The translations under genes were made by a program, and so were the position numbers. The notes below the pieces were generated by a model. That model was not told the DNA's origin and searched no databases. It worked only from the letters and a program-made list of their open reading frames with translations. From assembly GCF_900155685.1 (NCBI RefSeq), contig NZ_LT732548.1, positions 3,849,048 to 3,913,047 on the forward strand: DNA of 64,000 nt, read 5' to 3'. Positions 16,941 to 25,969 of this stretch are shown here, in pieces; within the stretch, counting starts at the first letter, position 1; each line of letters starts with the position of its first letter. Source of the DNA: Paenibacillus bouchesdurhonensis (lineage in GTDB: Bacteria > Bacillota > Bacilli > Paenibacillales > Paenibacillaceae).

Positions 16941-18051
16941 AATGGCAACAGCCGTGATCCTTCTTTGCTTAGTATTGTTGACCTATAGACCCGAAATTAC
17001 AGCTGCTTCTGATGACAAGCAGGAAAATGAAGTTCGTCTTTTTCTGAACAAACTATACAAGCAGAGAGCTGATGCTCTCATTAACCGCAACATGAAGCAA
17101 CTGGAAAGCTATTACGTCAATGGCTTCAAAGTTAGCATGCACGCCTATCGCAACGAGGAGAACCGGACGAATTATCTCAACGAATGGGCGAGCAAGAGAG
17201 CGATCAAACTAGTCAAGGCCGACAGCGATATTCGTATCGTTCGTCTGAAACTATCCAACGATACGGCTAAAATCTCCTTAGTCCAGTCACTGAAGGTAGA
17301 CTATAGTTATTTAAATAAATATGTGCCTGTTCAGTCGTTCGGTATTGGAACCGAGCATTTTATCACACTCAAAAAGGTCGATAACGATTGGAAGGTTTAC
17401 AAAGAGTGGTATTTGGATCCCTTGGACGAAAATCCGAACAAAATTGCAGCAACGGAAGATGGTCTATCTCCGTCCGTCAAATATGAGCAAAAATTAGTGG
17501 ATGGCAAAAGATATCGTCGAGCACGCGCAGTAGAATACGCCAATAAATACGCAGGCACAGCTTGGGGCGCAGGAAATAATCATAGGTATAATCGCAAATA
17601 TGCCGACTATTCCGGCCGGGGCGGAGACTGCACAAATTTCGCTTCCCAGGTCGTTGGGGATGAAGAGGAAGGCGGAGGTTTGCCGAAGACTGGAGGCTGG
17701 CGTTATTTCTCCAAAAAAGGCGGAAGTGAGGCTTGGATTAGAACGGATTCCTTCTATAACTTTCTTGTCTACTCCGGATACGGAAAGCTGCTAGCTAGAG
17801 GGAATTTCCGGGATATTGTCGCTCCATCGGCAAAGTATCCAAACGGCGCACTCTCACAGATCCACCCCGGCGACTTGATCGGTTATATTATTAGCGGCAG
17901 CGATGTGGATCATTTCTCGGTTGTCGTAGGGTTTGACGATTACGGCTACCCGCTCGTCAACTCGCATTCAGCAGATCGTTACCGAGTCCCCTTTGACCTA
18001 GGTTGGGATCAGCATACCAAATACTTACTCGTGCATATTAAGGATCATTGA
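16924..18051 (+). CDS. Secreted protein with amidase-like (Amidase_6) domain
   Basis: 375-residue exported protein. Residues 1-28 are a signal peptide (ATAVILLCLVLLTYR). Residues 35-165 form a region with alternating strands, typical of the N-terminal part of these proteins. The C-terminal domain begins near residue 200 (YNRKYADYSGRGGDCTNFAS) with the catalytic Cys, and the His lies in DVDHFSVVVGF near 330. The fold is the putative amidase domain PF12671, related to NlpC/P60 peptidases. ATG 16924 lies inside the end of the sortase gene, after GGACGGTG. Function in wall remodelling is inferred. Confidence 0.8.
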   Translation: MKLTNKMATAVILLCLVLLTYRPEITAASDDKQENEVRLFLNKLYKQRADALINRNMKQLESYYVNGFKVSMHAYRNEENRTNYLNEWASKRAIKLVKADSDIRIVRLKLSNDTAKISLVQSLKVDYSYLNKYVPVQSFGIGTEHFITLKKVDNDWKVYKEWYLDPLDENPNKIAATEDGLSPSVKYEQKLVDGKRYRRARAVEYANKYAGTAWGAGNNHRYNRKYADYSGRGGDCTNFASQVVGDEEEGGGLPKTGGWRYFSKKGGSEAWIRTDSFYNFLVYSGYGKLLARGNFRDIVAPSAKYPNGALSQIHPGDLIGYIISGSDVDHFSVVVGFDDYGYPLVNSHSADRYRVPFDLGWDQHTKYLLVHIKDH

Positions 18052-18076
18052 AGGTCGCGAGATGAACAGCTTGTCA

Positions 18077-18104
18077 GCATAACTGCAGCTTAACGTCATA
18101 CACT
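18077..18104 (+). promoter_or_regulatory. Sigma-E-like promoter of spoVB
   Basis: GCATAAC at 18077-18083 and CATACACT at 18097-18104 are 13 bases apart and fit the sigma-E pattern; the -10 matches CATACAnT. It lies 41 bases before the spoVB start, and spoVB is a sigma-E gene in B. subtilis. Confidence 0.55.
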
Positions 18105-18144
18105 AGAAGAACTGGAACATATTGACGGTTATGCTGGAGGACAT

Positions 18145-19635
18145 ATGAAAGTATCCCGCCTGTTAAAGCAGTCCGCAATTAGAGCCGGGGCAATGGCTGT
18201 CGTAAAGCTGCTTGGATTAGTCGGCCGTGTCGTGTTGACCAGGCTCGTGGGTGCGGAAGGAATCGGATTGTATCAAATCGCCTATTCCTTATATGGTCTA
18301 CTGCTGATGATCTCTGGTGGTTTGCCGACAGCCTTGGCCATTATAACAGCGAAAAAGCCTTGGCTTGGTTGGCATTTTTTTAAATGGATCTCCCTCTTTT
18401 TGGTCATATTAGGGAGCATTTTAAGCATGGTCGTATTCTGGAATTCTCCCGTCATTGCCAGAGCCCTAGGGAATCCCGGCCTCCAATACGCTCTACGAAG
18501 CCTCGCTCCGGCTATTTTTGCGGCTCCATTGTTAGGTTTACTACGAGGTTACTTGCAGGGGCTTGAACGATTTAATATTATTGCGTTATCTGAGTTAACT
18601 GAGCAGGGCAGCCGAATACTATTCATGCTGCTCATAGTCGGCCAACTGCTATCTCATGGCATCCATGTCGCGGTCGGCGGAGGGGTGCTCGCCGCCTTTA
18701 TCGGCGTACTCGTATCCTTCACGCTGCTAACGATCTATATTTCTGCGGATCAGCGAAAAAAAACGACGGCTCCCGTGCCCCTTTATAAGCTGCCTTTTGT
18801 CTGGTTGTTGAAAACCTCCTTCATCATTTCACTAACCCGACTGTTGATTCCGGCCTCCGATTTTATCGACGCAATCCTGATCCCCGGAAGACTAATGGCA
18901 GCTGGTTACGACACCTCCCGGGCCACTGCCATGTACGGTATAATTACCGGAATGGCTGCGATTATGGCTTATACACCGACTCTCGTCACCCAAGCACTCA
19001 GTCACACCGTAACGATTCGGATGGCCAGCTATTGGCAGCGCAAGCTGTTGCCCGAGTTCCACAAGCTCCTCTCTGTTACGCTTGAAGCCGCCTGGCTTTG
19101 GGGACTATCGGCGGCTATATATTTGTACGTTTATGCTCCTGAGCTGTCCTTGTTTATATTCAACACTACCGAGGCCGCGAGGCCGATCCAATATCTGGCT
19201 ATTCTTCCCGTTGTTGTCGGCTTTCGCGAATTATCGATGAGTATTTTATGGTCTCAGGACATTAAAAAAGCGACTTTCTTCGGACTGTTTATCGGCATTA
19301 TCTGCTCCATTGTGATTCAGTATGTAGTCATCGCCATTCCTGGATGGGGTTATGTCGGAGCTGCGCTTGGAATACTTGTGATGGAGATTATATCCTCTCT
19401 TTGGAATTTGTGCGCACTCAAAATTTCATTAGTCCGCATGCTTAAGCGACTCCCGTCCCTTCTCTTCGATGCTATAATATTGATCGCTTCAATGTTTCTA
19501 GTCAGCCTGTTATCTGGGGGCAGGAGCGACGGCTCAATGAGTATATCCGAGTTTCTGTGGAAAACAGCCTTGTTCTTCTCCGTGGTCGGTGTTTTTCTCT
19601 ATACTCGCTTCAAAGGAAAACTATCAACGGGATAA
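18145..19635 (+). CDS. spoVB: Stage V sporulation protein B (MOP-family flippase)
   Basis: 496-residue membrane protein with about 14 hydrophobic segments, of the polysaccharide transporter/MurJ-like MOP superfamily. The N-terminus (LLKQSAIRAGAMAVVKLLGL, then VVLTRLVGAEGIGLYQIAYS) is typical of SpoVB, and the length is near the usual 518. SpoVB acts in the mother cell in cortex peptidoglycan synthesis, probably moving lipid-linked precursors. GGAGG precedes ATG 18145. The last 12 bases overlap the convergent SCO gene. Confidence 0.85.
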   Translation: MKVSRLLKQSAIRAGAMAVVKLLGLVGRVVLTRLVGAEGIGLYQIAYSLYGLLLMISGGLPTALAIITAKKPWLGWHFFKWISLFLVILGSILSMVVFWNSPVIARALGNPGLQYALRSLAPAIFAAPLLGLLRGYLQGLERFNIIALSELTEQGSRILFMLLIVGQLLSHGIHVAVGGGVLAAFIGVLVSFTLLTIYISADQRKKTTAPVPLYKLPFVWLLKTSFIISLTRLLIPASDFIDAILIPGRLMAAGYDTSRATAMYGIITGMAAIMAYTPTLVTQALSHTVTIRMASYWQRKLLPEFHKLLSVTLEAAWLWGLSAAIYLYVYAPELSLFIFNTTEAARPIQYLAILPVVVGFRELSMSILWSQDIKKATFFGLFIGIICSIVIQYVVIAIPGWGYVGAALGILVMEIISSLWNLCALKISLVRMLKRLPSLLFDAIILIASMFLVSLLSGGRSDGSMSISEFLWKTALFFSVVGVFLYTRFKGKLSTG

Positions 19636-20220
19636 CGCCTTAACATCTTTAATAATTTTACTGTAGGGCGGCTCTTGGCCATCGTATCTCGTCACAATTG
19701 TTCCTGATGCATCCGCGAGATAAAATGATATGCCGTGGATGACCTGGTCTCCGATAGCATCCTTCTGAATCGCACTCTTAAAGCTGCTTTGCCCAAAGGC
19801 TTGAATTTCTTCAAACGAATACCCTGTTAAAGCATTCCAGTTATCGAAATCATCCGTAAATTTGCTAATGTACCTCTTTAATGCTTCCGGGGTATCCTTC
19901 TCAGGATCGACAGAAAAAGACACAAGCTCTGCTTGAAGTCCAGCCGACTTTATCTCCTTTTGCAGCTTCGCCATGTTTGCCGTAAGGGTTGGACAAACGG
20001 TGGAGCAGTTTGTAAACATAAAATGAGCAACCCAAACCTTTCCCTTTAAATCATCCAGGCCGACAGGCTGTCCATCCTGATTTGTGAATTCGAATGGCTC
20101 CACTGGATAATTCAGGTCATTTGGCTTGCCGCCTCCCCATGAAAAAGCCAGCAGAGCGACCGCTGCGATAACTAATACGGCAATAATCGTGATATCGACG
20201 ATCCGCTTCGTACCTTTCAT
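19624..20220 (-). CDS. SCO1/SenC family copper chaperone
   Basis: 198-residue membrane-anchored protein: one N-terminal helix (residues 9-28), then a thioredoxin fold with the copper-binding FTNCSTVCPTL near residue 70 and the distal His in VIHGISFYL near 162. SCO proteins deliver copper to the CuA centre of haem-copper oxidases or act as thiol oxidoreductases there. The ATG overlaps the stop of the upstream cytochrome gene (ATGA). It is last in an operon with a cytochrome c and FixH, all plausibly serving a cytochrome oxidase encoded elsewhere. Confidence 0.9.
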   Translation of the reverse strand: MKGTKRIVDITIIAVLVIAAVALLAFSWGGGKPNDLNYPVEPFEFTNQDGQPVGLDDLKGKVWVAHFMFTNCSTVCPTLTANMAKLQKEIKSAGLQAELVSFSVDPEKDTPEALKRYISKFTDDFDNWNALTGYSFEEIQAFGQSSFKSAIQKDAIGDQVIHGISFYLADASGTIVTRYDGQEPPYSKIIKDVKALSR

Positions 20221-20588
20221 TCGTCAACTCCTTCAGCAGCGCCTGTATGAGCGGCGAGCCAAGCAGCCAGCGCATCGATGTCCTCCGCTTTTAACCTTTT
20301 ATCATAAGGAGGCATCCCTTCTCTCCCGGAGCTGATTGCGTCGTAAATTTCCGCTTCGGTAAGCGTAGCTCCGATGGTCTGAAGACTCGGGCCTACCCTT
20401 CCGCTAAGATCGGCAGCATGACAGCCAATACAATTCTGTTTATATATTATTTTCGCCTTGGCATCATTCGCACTCCCGGCTTCGGTCGATGGCGTAGAGT
20501 TCTTGCTCGTAGAGACGGATTGTCCGCAAGCCGTTAATACGAATAGAGTGAGCACCAGCAGTTGAAGTCGTCGTACTCCTGCTCTCAT
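20217..20588 (-). CDS. Lipoprotein cytochrome c (c-551 type)
   Basis: 123-residue class I cytochrome c. The signal peptide ends in LFVLTACGQ, a lipobox, so the protein is tethered to the outer face of the membrane. Haem attachment is CIGCH near residue 53, and the axial Met is probably in GREGMPPYD near 93. The size matches the small c-550/c-551 cytochromes of Bacillales that feed terminal oxidases. AAGGAGG lies eight bases before ATG 20588. The stop overlaps the SCO start. Confidence 0.9.
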   Translation of the reverse strand: MRAGVRRLQLLVLTLFVLTACGQSVSTSKNSTPSTEAGSANDAKAKIIYKQNCIGCHAADLSGRVGPSLQTIGATLTEAEIYDAISSGREGMPPYDKRLKAEDIDALAAWLAAHTGAAEGVDE

Positions 20589-20614
20589 TTTGCGGTTCCT
20601 CCTTGCCTAAAAAT

Positions 20615-21076
20615 TTAATCCATATGCGAACTCTTATCGTAGAGCGATTCCTTCGCTTGTTCAATCTCCTCTTCCGACACCGTACCGACAATGAATTGTT
20701 TGCGCGGCATATTATGCATATCCCGAGCCGTCACATGAGCGATCACATTGTATACTCCGTCTTTGTCGAAGGTTCTTTCGATTCCGTAAACACCATTTCC
20801 CGTATGCGTGCCCTCCAGCATTTCATGTTCCTCGTCTCCGCTGTACCACACCTCAAAGATCACGGATTTGGCATCCGTTACATCTTCTCCGCCCTGAGTC
20901 ACCTTGGCTTGGATCGCCACCGATTCCCCAAGTTTCAATTCCTCGGGATCACTTTGAATTTGTACCTCGATAATTTCCGGAATTTCATTCAATAGTCGTG
21001 TCTGGTCGCTTGCGGATGAGCATCCCGCCAAAACAGCGATCACAAGCACTAGCAAAGCTGCCGTCCATTTCTTCAT
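20615..21076 (-). CDS. FixH/YtkA-like lipoprotein
   Basis: 153-residue exported lipoprotein (VIAVLAGCSS lipobox). The mature part is an Ig-like beta domain of the FixH/YtkA type, with the conserved end GVYGIERTFDKDGVYNVIAH and a charged C-terminus. FixH proteins assist copper or haem assembly of oxidases. It sits 26 bases upstream of the cytochrome c gene and 31 bases downstream of a small exported protein, so these probably form one operon with SCO. Confidence 0.82.
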   Translation of the reverse strand: MKKWTAALLVLVIAVLAGCSSASDQTRLLNEIPEIIEVQIQSDPEELKLGESVAIQAKVTQGGEDVTDAKSVIFEVWYSGDEEHEMLEGTHTGNGVYGIERTFDKDGVYNVIAHVTARDMHNMPRKQFIVGTVSEEEIEQAKESLYDKSSHMD

Positions 21077-21107
21077 ATTAGATTGAACCCCTTCTTTCTA
21101 TGATAAG

Positions 21108-21425
21108 TCACCAACTCCATGGCCCTTTTACGATTCCCAACTTCATGAACAAAGCATCTGCTAAACTCATTTTTTGGCTCATTAACGAATCTGTCGTGCA
21201 CTTTGCCTCCGATTCATATTGAAGCTCTCTTGCCTTGCTAAGCGTAGACTCTGCAATGTTGTTCGTCACCTGGGCTTCATTAAAGCAAGGCGGGGAAACA
21301 TAAACATGCAGGGAATGATCCAGAATCATTCGCGTCTGTCCTGATGGCTTGGCATGGATCGGGATAAAGAATAGACTTAATAGAATAAGTGCAACCAATG
21401 ACACTACTATGCTTATCTTTTTCAT
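21108..21425 (-). CDS. Small exported protein of unknown function
   Basis: 105-residue protein with a signal peptide (residues 1-25, VVSLVALILLSLFFIPIHA). The mature part has two cysteines (SPPCFNE and EAKCTTD), a helical middle, and ends LGIVKGPWSW. No family is recognised. A clean start at ATG 21425 with GGGAGGGAG upstream and the 31-base gap to the FixH gene suggest it is first in the FixH-cytochrome c-SCO operon. A metal or redox function would fit but is only inferred. Confidence 0.65.
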   Translation of the reverse strand: MKKISIVVSLVALILLSLFFIPIHAKPSGQTRMILDHSLHVYVSPPCFNEAQVTNNIAESTLSKARELQYESEAKCTTDSLMSQKMSLADALFMKLGIVKGPWSW

Positions 21426-21589
21426 CGCTACTCCCTCCCTTACTGGCAGTATATCTCATTATTATGAGGCAAAAATGACTATTTGGGGCTATTAACACCC
21501 TCAAGTTGTTAACATTTTGTGAAAATAAAGAAAGCACTGCCAAATCAGCATGCCACTGTAACAAATATCATTGTAACCGATTTGATTCG

Positions 21590-21638
21590 GAAAAATAAAG
21601 CAAGGATCATGCCGGCTTAGCAGCATGACCCTTGCTTC
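21590..21638 (-). terminator. Terminator of the chemoreceptor gene
   Basis: AAGCAAGG with an inner GCATGA/TCATGC pairs across a ten-base loop (21598-21638) and is followed on the minus strand by TTTATTTTT. It lies 28 bases past the stop of the methyl-accepting protein. Confidence 0.75.
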
Positions 21639-21665
21639 GTCATATTTTATGATTTACATACCCGG

Positions 21666-23657
21666 CTAGAATTTAAAATGACCGATCGTTTCCTTCAATT
21701 CAACCGCCATCTCCGCCAAATTTTGGGCAGAGGCAGAAATTTGCTCCATCGCAGCCAGTTGCTCCTCTGAAGAAGCAGCAACCTCCTCCGCAGCGGAGGC
21801 GTTGCCGGTAGCGATCATCGAAAGCTCATTTGCCGTCGCCACGATCTGCTGTACACTCGCCGATATTTGCTGAGCCGTCGCCGCGATCTCGGCAATTTGG
21901 GGTGTCGTCTCGCGGATTCCTTCCATGGCCTGCTCCAGCCGCTGCATAGTAACGACGGATATATTAAGCCCTTCCTCCACCTCTGTTGTCACGCGAGTCA
22001 TCGTCTGTACTGATTCCTCCGCATCCCCTTGAATGCCGTCTATGAGCGTCGTGATTTGCATCGCCGACTGCTCGGATTGCTCCGCCAGCTTGCGGACTTC
22101 GCTTGCGACGACCGCGAAGCCGCTGCCATGCTCCCCTGCGCGCGCTGCTTCTATAGCTGCATTCAGAGCGAGCAAATTCGTCTGACCGGCGATATCCCCG
22201 ATCAGCTTCGTAATTTCGCCTATTTCATGAGTACGCTCGTGAAGTGAGCGGATCATGCTATTCGACCGCTCGACCGATTGATAAATAGACCCCATCTGAT
22301 TGCCTGTCTGCTCGACCGAACGGCTGCCCTCCTCCGCCTGCAGCGTTGACATCTTCGCCAATTCGGCAACAGCGCTTGTGCGTTCGGCAATCAGCATCAC
22401 ACCTTTCGCAATCTCATCAAGCGCCGCCGCATTCTGCTCAAGCCCTAACGTTTGCCGTTCGGCTCCCACGGCTATATCCTGTACCGCCTGGGCAATATGA
22501 TGGCTTGTCTCTGCGGTCTGCTCAGAGCTTGCGGTCAATTCGCCGGATGAGAGGGCAACCTGCTCCGCTCCTTGCCCTACCTTCCCGATCAAGCCACGAA
22601 GCTTCTGCTGCATCACCTGAAAAGCGGCCGCCAACTCGCCAATTTCATCATTGGATTTCACCTCGATTACCTGGGTTAAGTCTCCTTCACTCACGCTTTG
22701 CGCCTGCTCTTTCAAGCTGCGAATCGGTTTGATAATCGATTGGATCATGAAATAAATAAAAACGAATCCTATAAGAAGACAAATGCCCCCGGTAAGCAAT
22801 GTATTATAAATAATAGGCTTCGCGGCCGCATCAATCTCGGATAAATAGATCGTTCCGCCGAGTTTCCATCCGGTCAATGCATTGGTTATGTAGGTCATGT
22901 ATTTATGCTCGCCTTCGGTAGCATAGGTGTAATCCCCATGATCTTTCTCATACATTTTCAACTCGGCAGGCTCCGATGCTATCTCCCCCGCGGCATGGAC
23001 AGGATGAACGATATAATGCTGATCGCCATCCAGGAGAATGGCGTAGCCTTCCTTCCCGACTTTAATATCGCCGAAGGTCTCCCTGATATTCTCAAGCTTC
23101 AAGTCCATTCCGATCACGCCTGAGCCATCTGCGGTAGCCATAGACACCGAAATCGTAATATCGCTGTTCTCATCAGCGGATAAATACGGACGGCTGACCA
23201 CGGTTTTGCCCGGCTCTTTCATCGCATCTTCGTACCACGGCCTTGTTCGCGGATCTAAATCGGCCGCTACCTCCGAATAAGGTACAATCAATGCTTTGCC
23301 TTCCTTCGTGCCATAGTAAATAAGACTGGTTTCGGGATGAAGGGCGGCATATTGCTCGAACGATAATAGAGTATCCGCAGCCCCTCCCGCATCAAGCATA
23401 TTTCCTTGCAGCTTTGCCGCAAAAATTTGCGCATCGTGCAGCTTCGGCTGAACAAGATCGTTAATCATCGAATCCGCCAGCTTGATAGATTCGGTAGCAC
23501 TGTGCGTAATTTGCTCTTGAATTCCGCTTTTGGCGCTCTTCGTGGCCAAAATGCCAACCACTAATGAGGGAATAAGCAGAATGATGCCAATGGAGATAAA
23601 CAGCTTAACTTTGAAATTTCCGAATATTTTTCTAAATAGTGCTCTGATGGCTTCCAT
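21666..23657 (-). CDS. Methyl-accepting chemotaxis protein
   Basis: 663-residue chemoreceptor. Membrane helix 1 spans about residues 18-37, then an external dCache-type sensor domain with YYGTKEGKALIVPYSEV and RTRPWYEDAMKEPGKTV. Helix 2 lies near 285-308, a HAMP domain near 310-362, and the cytoplasmic signalling domain carries GQTNLLALNAAIEAARAGEH with the conserved hairpin tip. Signals pass to CheA/CheW. The ligand is unknown; dCache domains often bind amino acids. GGAGTTG precedes ATG 23657. It is a monocistronic gene with a long leader and its own terminator. Confidence 0.93.
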   Translation of the reverse strand: MEAIRALFRKIFGNFKVKLFISIGIILLIPSLVVGILATKSAKSGIQEQITHSATESIKLADSMINDLVQPKLHDAQIFAAKLQGNMLDAGGAADTLLSFEQYAALHPETSLIYYGTKEGKALIVPYSEVAADLDPRTRPWYEDAMKEPGKTVVSRPYLSADENSDITISVSMATADGSGVIGMDLKLENIRETFGDIKVGKEGYAILLDGDQHYIVHPVHAAGEIASEPAELKMYEKDHGDYTYATEGEHKYMTYITNALTGWKLGGTIYLSEIDAAAKPIIYNTLLTGGICLLIGFVFIYFMIQSIIKPIRSLKEQAQSVSEGDLTQVIEVKSNDEIGELAAAFQVMQQKLRGLIGKVGQGAEQVALSSGELTASSEQTAETSHHIAQAVQDIAVGAERQTLGLEQNAAALDEIAKGVMLIAERTSAVAELAKMSTLQAEEGSRSVEQTGNQMGSIYQSVERSNSMIRSLHERTHEIGEITKLIGDIAGQTNLLALNAAIEAARAGEHGSGFAVVASEVRKLAEQSEQSAMQITTLIDGIQGDAEESVQTMTRVTTEVEEGLNISVVTMQRLEQAMEGIRETTPQIAEIAATAQQISASVQQIVATANELSMIATGNASAAEEVAASSEEQLAAMEQISASAQNLAEMAVELKETIGHFKF

Positions 23658-24021
23658 TTCTTATGCAACTCCATTTACTGAATGATGGATGTTTCTATCT
23701 CTAATTTTATTGTTGTAAGCAAGGGTGAAATCAGATCGGTTCGCTCGACTTTCCAAGCTATGTAATTAAACGCGTTGAGTCCTCCTTTTCCATTTTTCTT
23801 GCTAGGCATAATAGCCTGGTATGCATATTCTGCACCGTACAGCACTTGGCGGTAAGCCAGCAGCCCCTCCACTATTCGCGAAGGGGCGCTGCATTAACGC
23901 AATATTATAGATGAACTAGACGAAATAGGCAACTATTACCAGAGTGCTACTTAAGCCTTAACTTAAATCTCGCTTCATCCCCTTATCGGATTTCATCGTT
24001 CTTCTCCATTCACGGCTCTTC
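23658..24021 (-). promoter_or_regulatory. Long leader of the chemoreceptor gene with hairpin
   Basis: No convincing gene lies here. On the minus strand TATAAT near 23908 could be a -10, which would give a leader of about 240 bases. Just inside it AGCGCCCCT and AGGGGCT can pair (about 23864-23893), and AAGGAGG occurs without a start codon behind it. A 65-codon open frame in this stretch has no ribosome binding site. No known riboswitch consensus was recognised, including that of the cyclic di-GMP switches. Confidence 0.3.
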
Positions 24022-24924
24022 TCATCCTAATTCCGAAGGATGCAAATGGGATTTGGAGCGGAATGAAGCCATTTGCGGGATAGCTATGCCGACAAGCACG
24101 ACGACAATTCCAAACCATTGCAGGGGGGAGACATGCTCATGCAGTACGATCACGGACACGATGACCGCTGCAGGCAGCTCCGCTGCGCCAAGAATCGTAC
24201 CTAGCCCCGGCCCTACCTTTGGTATAGCAATAGCAAAGAAGATGACCGGAATAATAATACCAAGCAATCCCAAAGGTATGCCATATTTCCATAACCCATT
24301 CGCGATAGAACCATCGAATAGGATCGAGGGGGTAAATGCGATTATCGATAGTACAAACGCACTGCTGACCATCACGAATGTTCTCGATAAAACCGGAACC
24401 TCCGTCGCAATATTTCCGCTTAAATATATATACAGTGCAAAAGAAACCGCGGACAATAACCCAAAAATAACGCCGCTCAACGTCCAGCCGCCACTGGTAT
24501 TCTCCAATACACCGCCCGCGAGCAGCGTACCTATAATCAATACTGCGAGAGAAATCAGCTTCACCTTACTCGGAAACTTCCGCTGCATAACGGCTTCCAA
24601 AATTACGCCGATCCACGTGAATTGGAATAACAGCAATACAGCAAGCGAAGCCGGCAATTGCTCCACTGCATGTCCGTATAAAATGCTCGTCGAAATCATC
24701 GGGATACCCGCGAGCATCAGATGCTTGATATGCCGCCATCCGATGCGGACACGTGAAAATAATAACATAAGAATGAGTAAAAATCCCCAGCCAAATAAAT
24801 ATTGTCCCCCCAGAACCTGCTGAATGGTAAAGCCATCGGCCAGCCCCAGCTTGACGACTGTTGACAGGGTGCCGTAGCTGCAAGCACCGAGAAAGACAAG
24901 CGCAGAATATTTAAGCATGTTCAT
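24022..24924 (-). CDS. EamA/DMT-family transporter
   Basis: 300-residue inner membrane protein with ten predicted helices in two repeated halves, as in the EamA (DMT) family; the first repeat opens LVFLGACSYGTLSTVVKLGL and the second near YIYLSGNIATEVPVL. Such proteins export or import amino acids and other metabolites; the substrate is not predictable. ATG 24924 was chosen because AAGGGGG lies eleven bases upstream; starts further upstream lack one. It stands alone between the chemoreceptor and a histidine kinase gene. Confidence 0.85.
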   Translation of the reverse strand: MNMLKYSALVFLGACSYGTLSTVVKLGLADGFTIQQVLGGQYLFGWGFLLILMLLFSRVRIGWRHIKHLMLAGIPMISTSILYGHAVEQLPASLAVLLLFQFTWIGVILEAVMQRKFPSKVKLISLAVLIIGTLLAGGVLENTSGGWTLSGVIFGLLSAVSFALYIYLSGNIATEVPVLSRTFVMVSSAFVLSIIAFTPSILFDGSIANGLWKYGIPLGLLGIIIPVIFFAIAIPKVGPGLGTILGAAELPAAVIVSVIVLHEHVSPLQWFGIVVVLVGIAIPQMASFRSKSHLHPSELG

Positions 24925-25047
24925 AATTGTTCTGTTCCCCCTTGATGTAGTCAGCAACTTTAATATTGTACTATATTAAAACAAGCCCAATAAAGGGGTT
25001 TTTATATATAGCGAATGAAAACAAGCAGCTCTTCCCGAGACGCCTCT

Positions 25048-25914
25048 TCATCCTGTATGCCGAAACTCTACGATTGTATAGTTATTCTCTGAAGCAATCC
25101 GAAAGTTCCAATTCATCTCTTTCGCTCGTTCCTGCATGATCAGCAGGCCATAGCTCTCTTCCAATTGAGTTGGATCCTCCTTGAAACCTATGCCGTTATC
25201 CTTGATCTCTACGACCCAGCCTGACTGGTTGTTCATCGTCCCGCCTTTGATCCATCCCTTTGTGGCCTGAGCATGCTTCTGAATGTTAACGACCGCTTCC
25301 CGTATGCTGGACAGAAGCTCTACCTTTTCCTTCGGACTCAACAGCTCGTCAGGTATGCTCCAGTCGACCACAATCGGCACGAGAACCTCCTCGGCAATTT
25401 GCCTTACTTTCTCGTCCATAGTTTCTCTATATAGCAGCTGCGTTTCGGATTCGGCCGCATACCTTAAGTTTGCAATCGCCTGGCGAACGTATCGGTTGAC
25501 CTCATGCACCGTTTTACGAATTTGAAAAATATCCTTATCATACTTCGCCTGATCCGATGTAAATTCCAAACGATCGACTTTAACAGATAACAGGAACACG
25601 GATTGGGCAATGCCGTCATGCAGCTCTTTGGCCAAGTGCTCCCTCGCTTCTAGCGCTACTTTCGCGGCTCGTTCCGCTTGAAGCTCCTGCTGTATTTTCT
25701 CCAGCATCTGAAATAGCCTGTTCAGCAATGTTACGCTTACTAGGTATACTAGAACCGGAGTCAGCCAGTTGCCCAAGTCCATCGAAATATATGGAAGCAG
25801 GAACTGATGCCGGACGTACTCCCATATTCCAACAACGATCGTCGGGATGAACAGAATCATCCATTTGATTTGTTTATAAGTCACGGAAGGTACCCTCTCT
25901 CGCTTTGCAGCCAT
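25048..25914 (-). CDS. NarL-type sensor histidine kinase without adjacent regulator
   Basis: 288-residue membrane kinase. Two hydrophobic segments near residues 17-35 and 48-65, a coiled coil (about 68-95), the HisKA_3 phosphoacceptor AKELHDGIAQSVFLLSVKVD with His near 98, and an HATPase domain with SSIREAVVNIQKHAQA and EIKDNGIGF. This is the LiaS/NarX-like class, normally paired with a NarL-type regulator, but no regulator gene lies beside it. It sits 42 bases downstream of the TlpA gene, behind a hairpin, so it may read through from the nos cluster. Confidence 0.88.
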   Translation of the reverse strand: MAAKRERVPSVTYKQIKWMILFIPTIVVGIWEYVRHQFLLPYISMDLGNWLTPVLVYLVSVTLLNRLFQMLEKIQQELQAERAAKVALEAREHLAKELHDGIAQSVFLLSVKVDRLEFTSDQAKYDKDIFQIRKTVHEVNRYVRQAIANLRYAAESETQLLYRETMDEKVRQIAEEVLVPIVVDWSIPDELLSPKEKVELLSSIREAVVNIQKHAQATKGWIKGGTMNNQSGWVVEIKDNGIGFKEDPTQLEESYGLLIMQERAKEMNWNFRIASENNYTIVEFRHTG

Positions 25915-25934
25915 TGATATTCTTTATAACATAA

Positions 25935-25969
25935 AGCAGATGATCAAAGCTTGGCTTTAATCATCTGCT
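25935..25969 (-). terminator. Hairpin at the end of the nos-tlpA transcript
   Basis: AGCAGATGAT and ATCATCTGCT pair around a 15-base loop. On the minus strand the stem is followed by TTATG, a short T run. The stem overlaps the TlpA stop codon. It could end or attenuate transcription before the kinase gene. Confidence 0.55.

Noticed and set aside
17668..17700. LPKTG inside the amidase-domain protein
   Set aside because: The motif lies within the catalytic domain, between the active-site Cys and later conserved residues, where this family has a similar Gly/Pro loop. It is far from the C-terminus and cannot be a sorting signal.
23675..23872. 65-codon open frame in front of the chemoreceptor gene
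   Set aside because: No ribosome binding site and no recognisable protein features; treated as untranslated leader.
24053..24823. Long plus-strand open frame opposite the EamA transporter
   Set aside because: 256 codons long, but it is the complement of a clear ten-helix transporter and its own product has no coherent domain.
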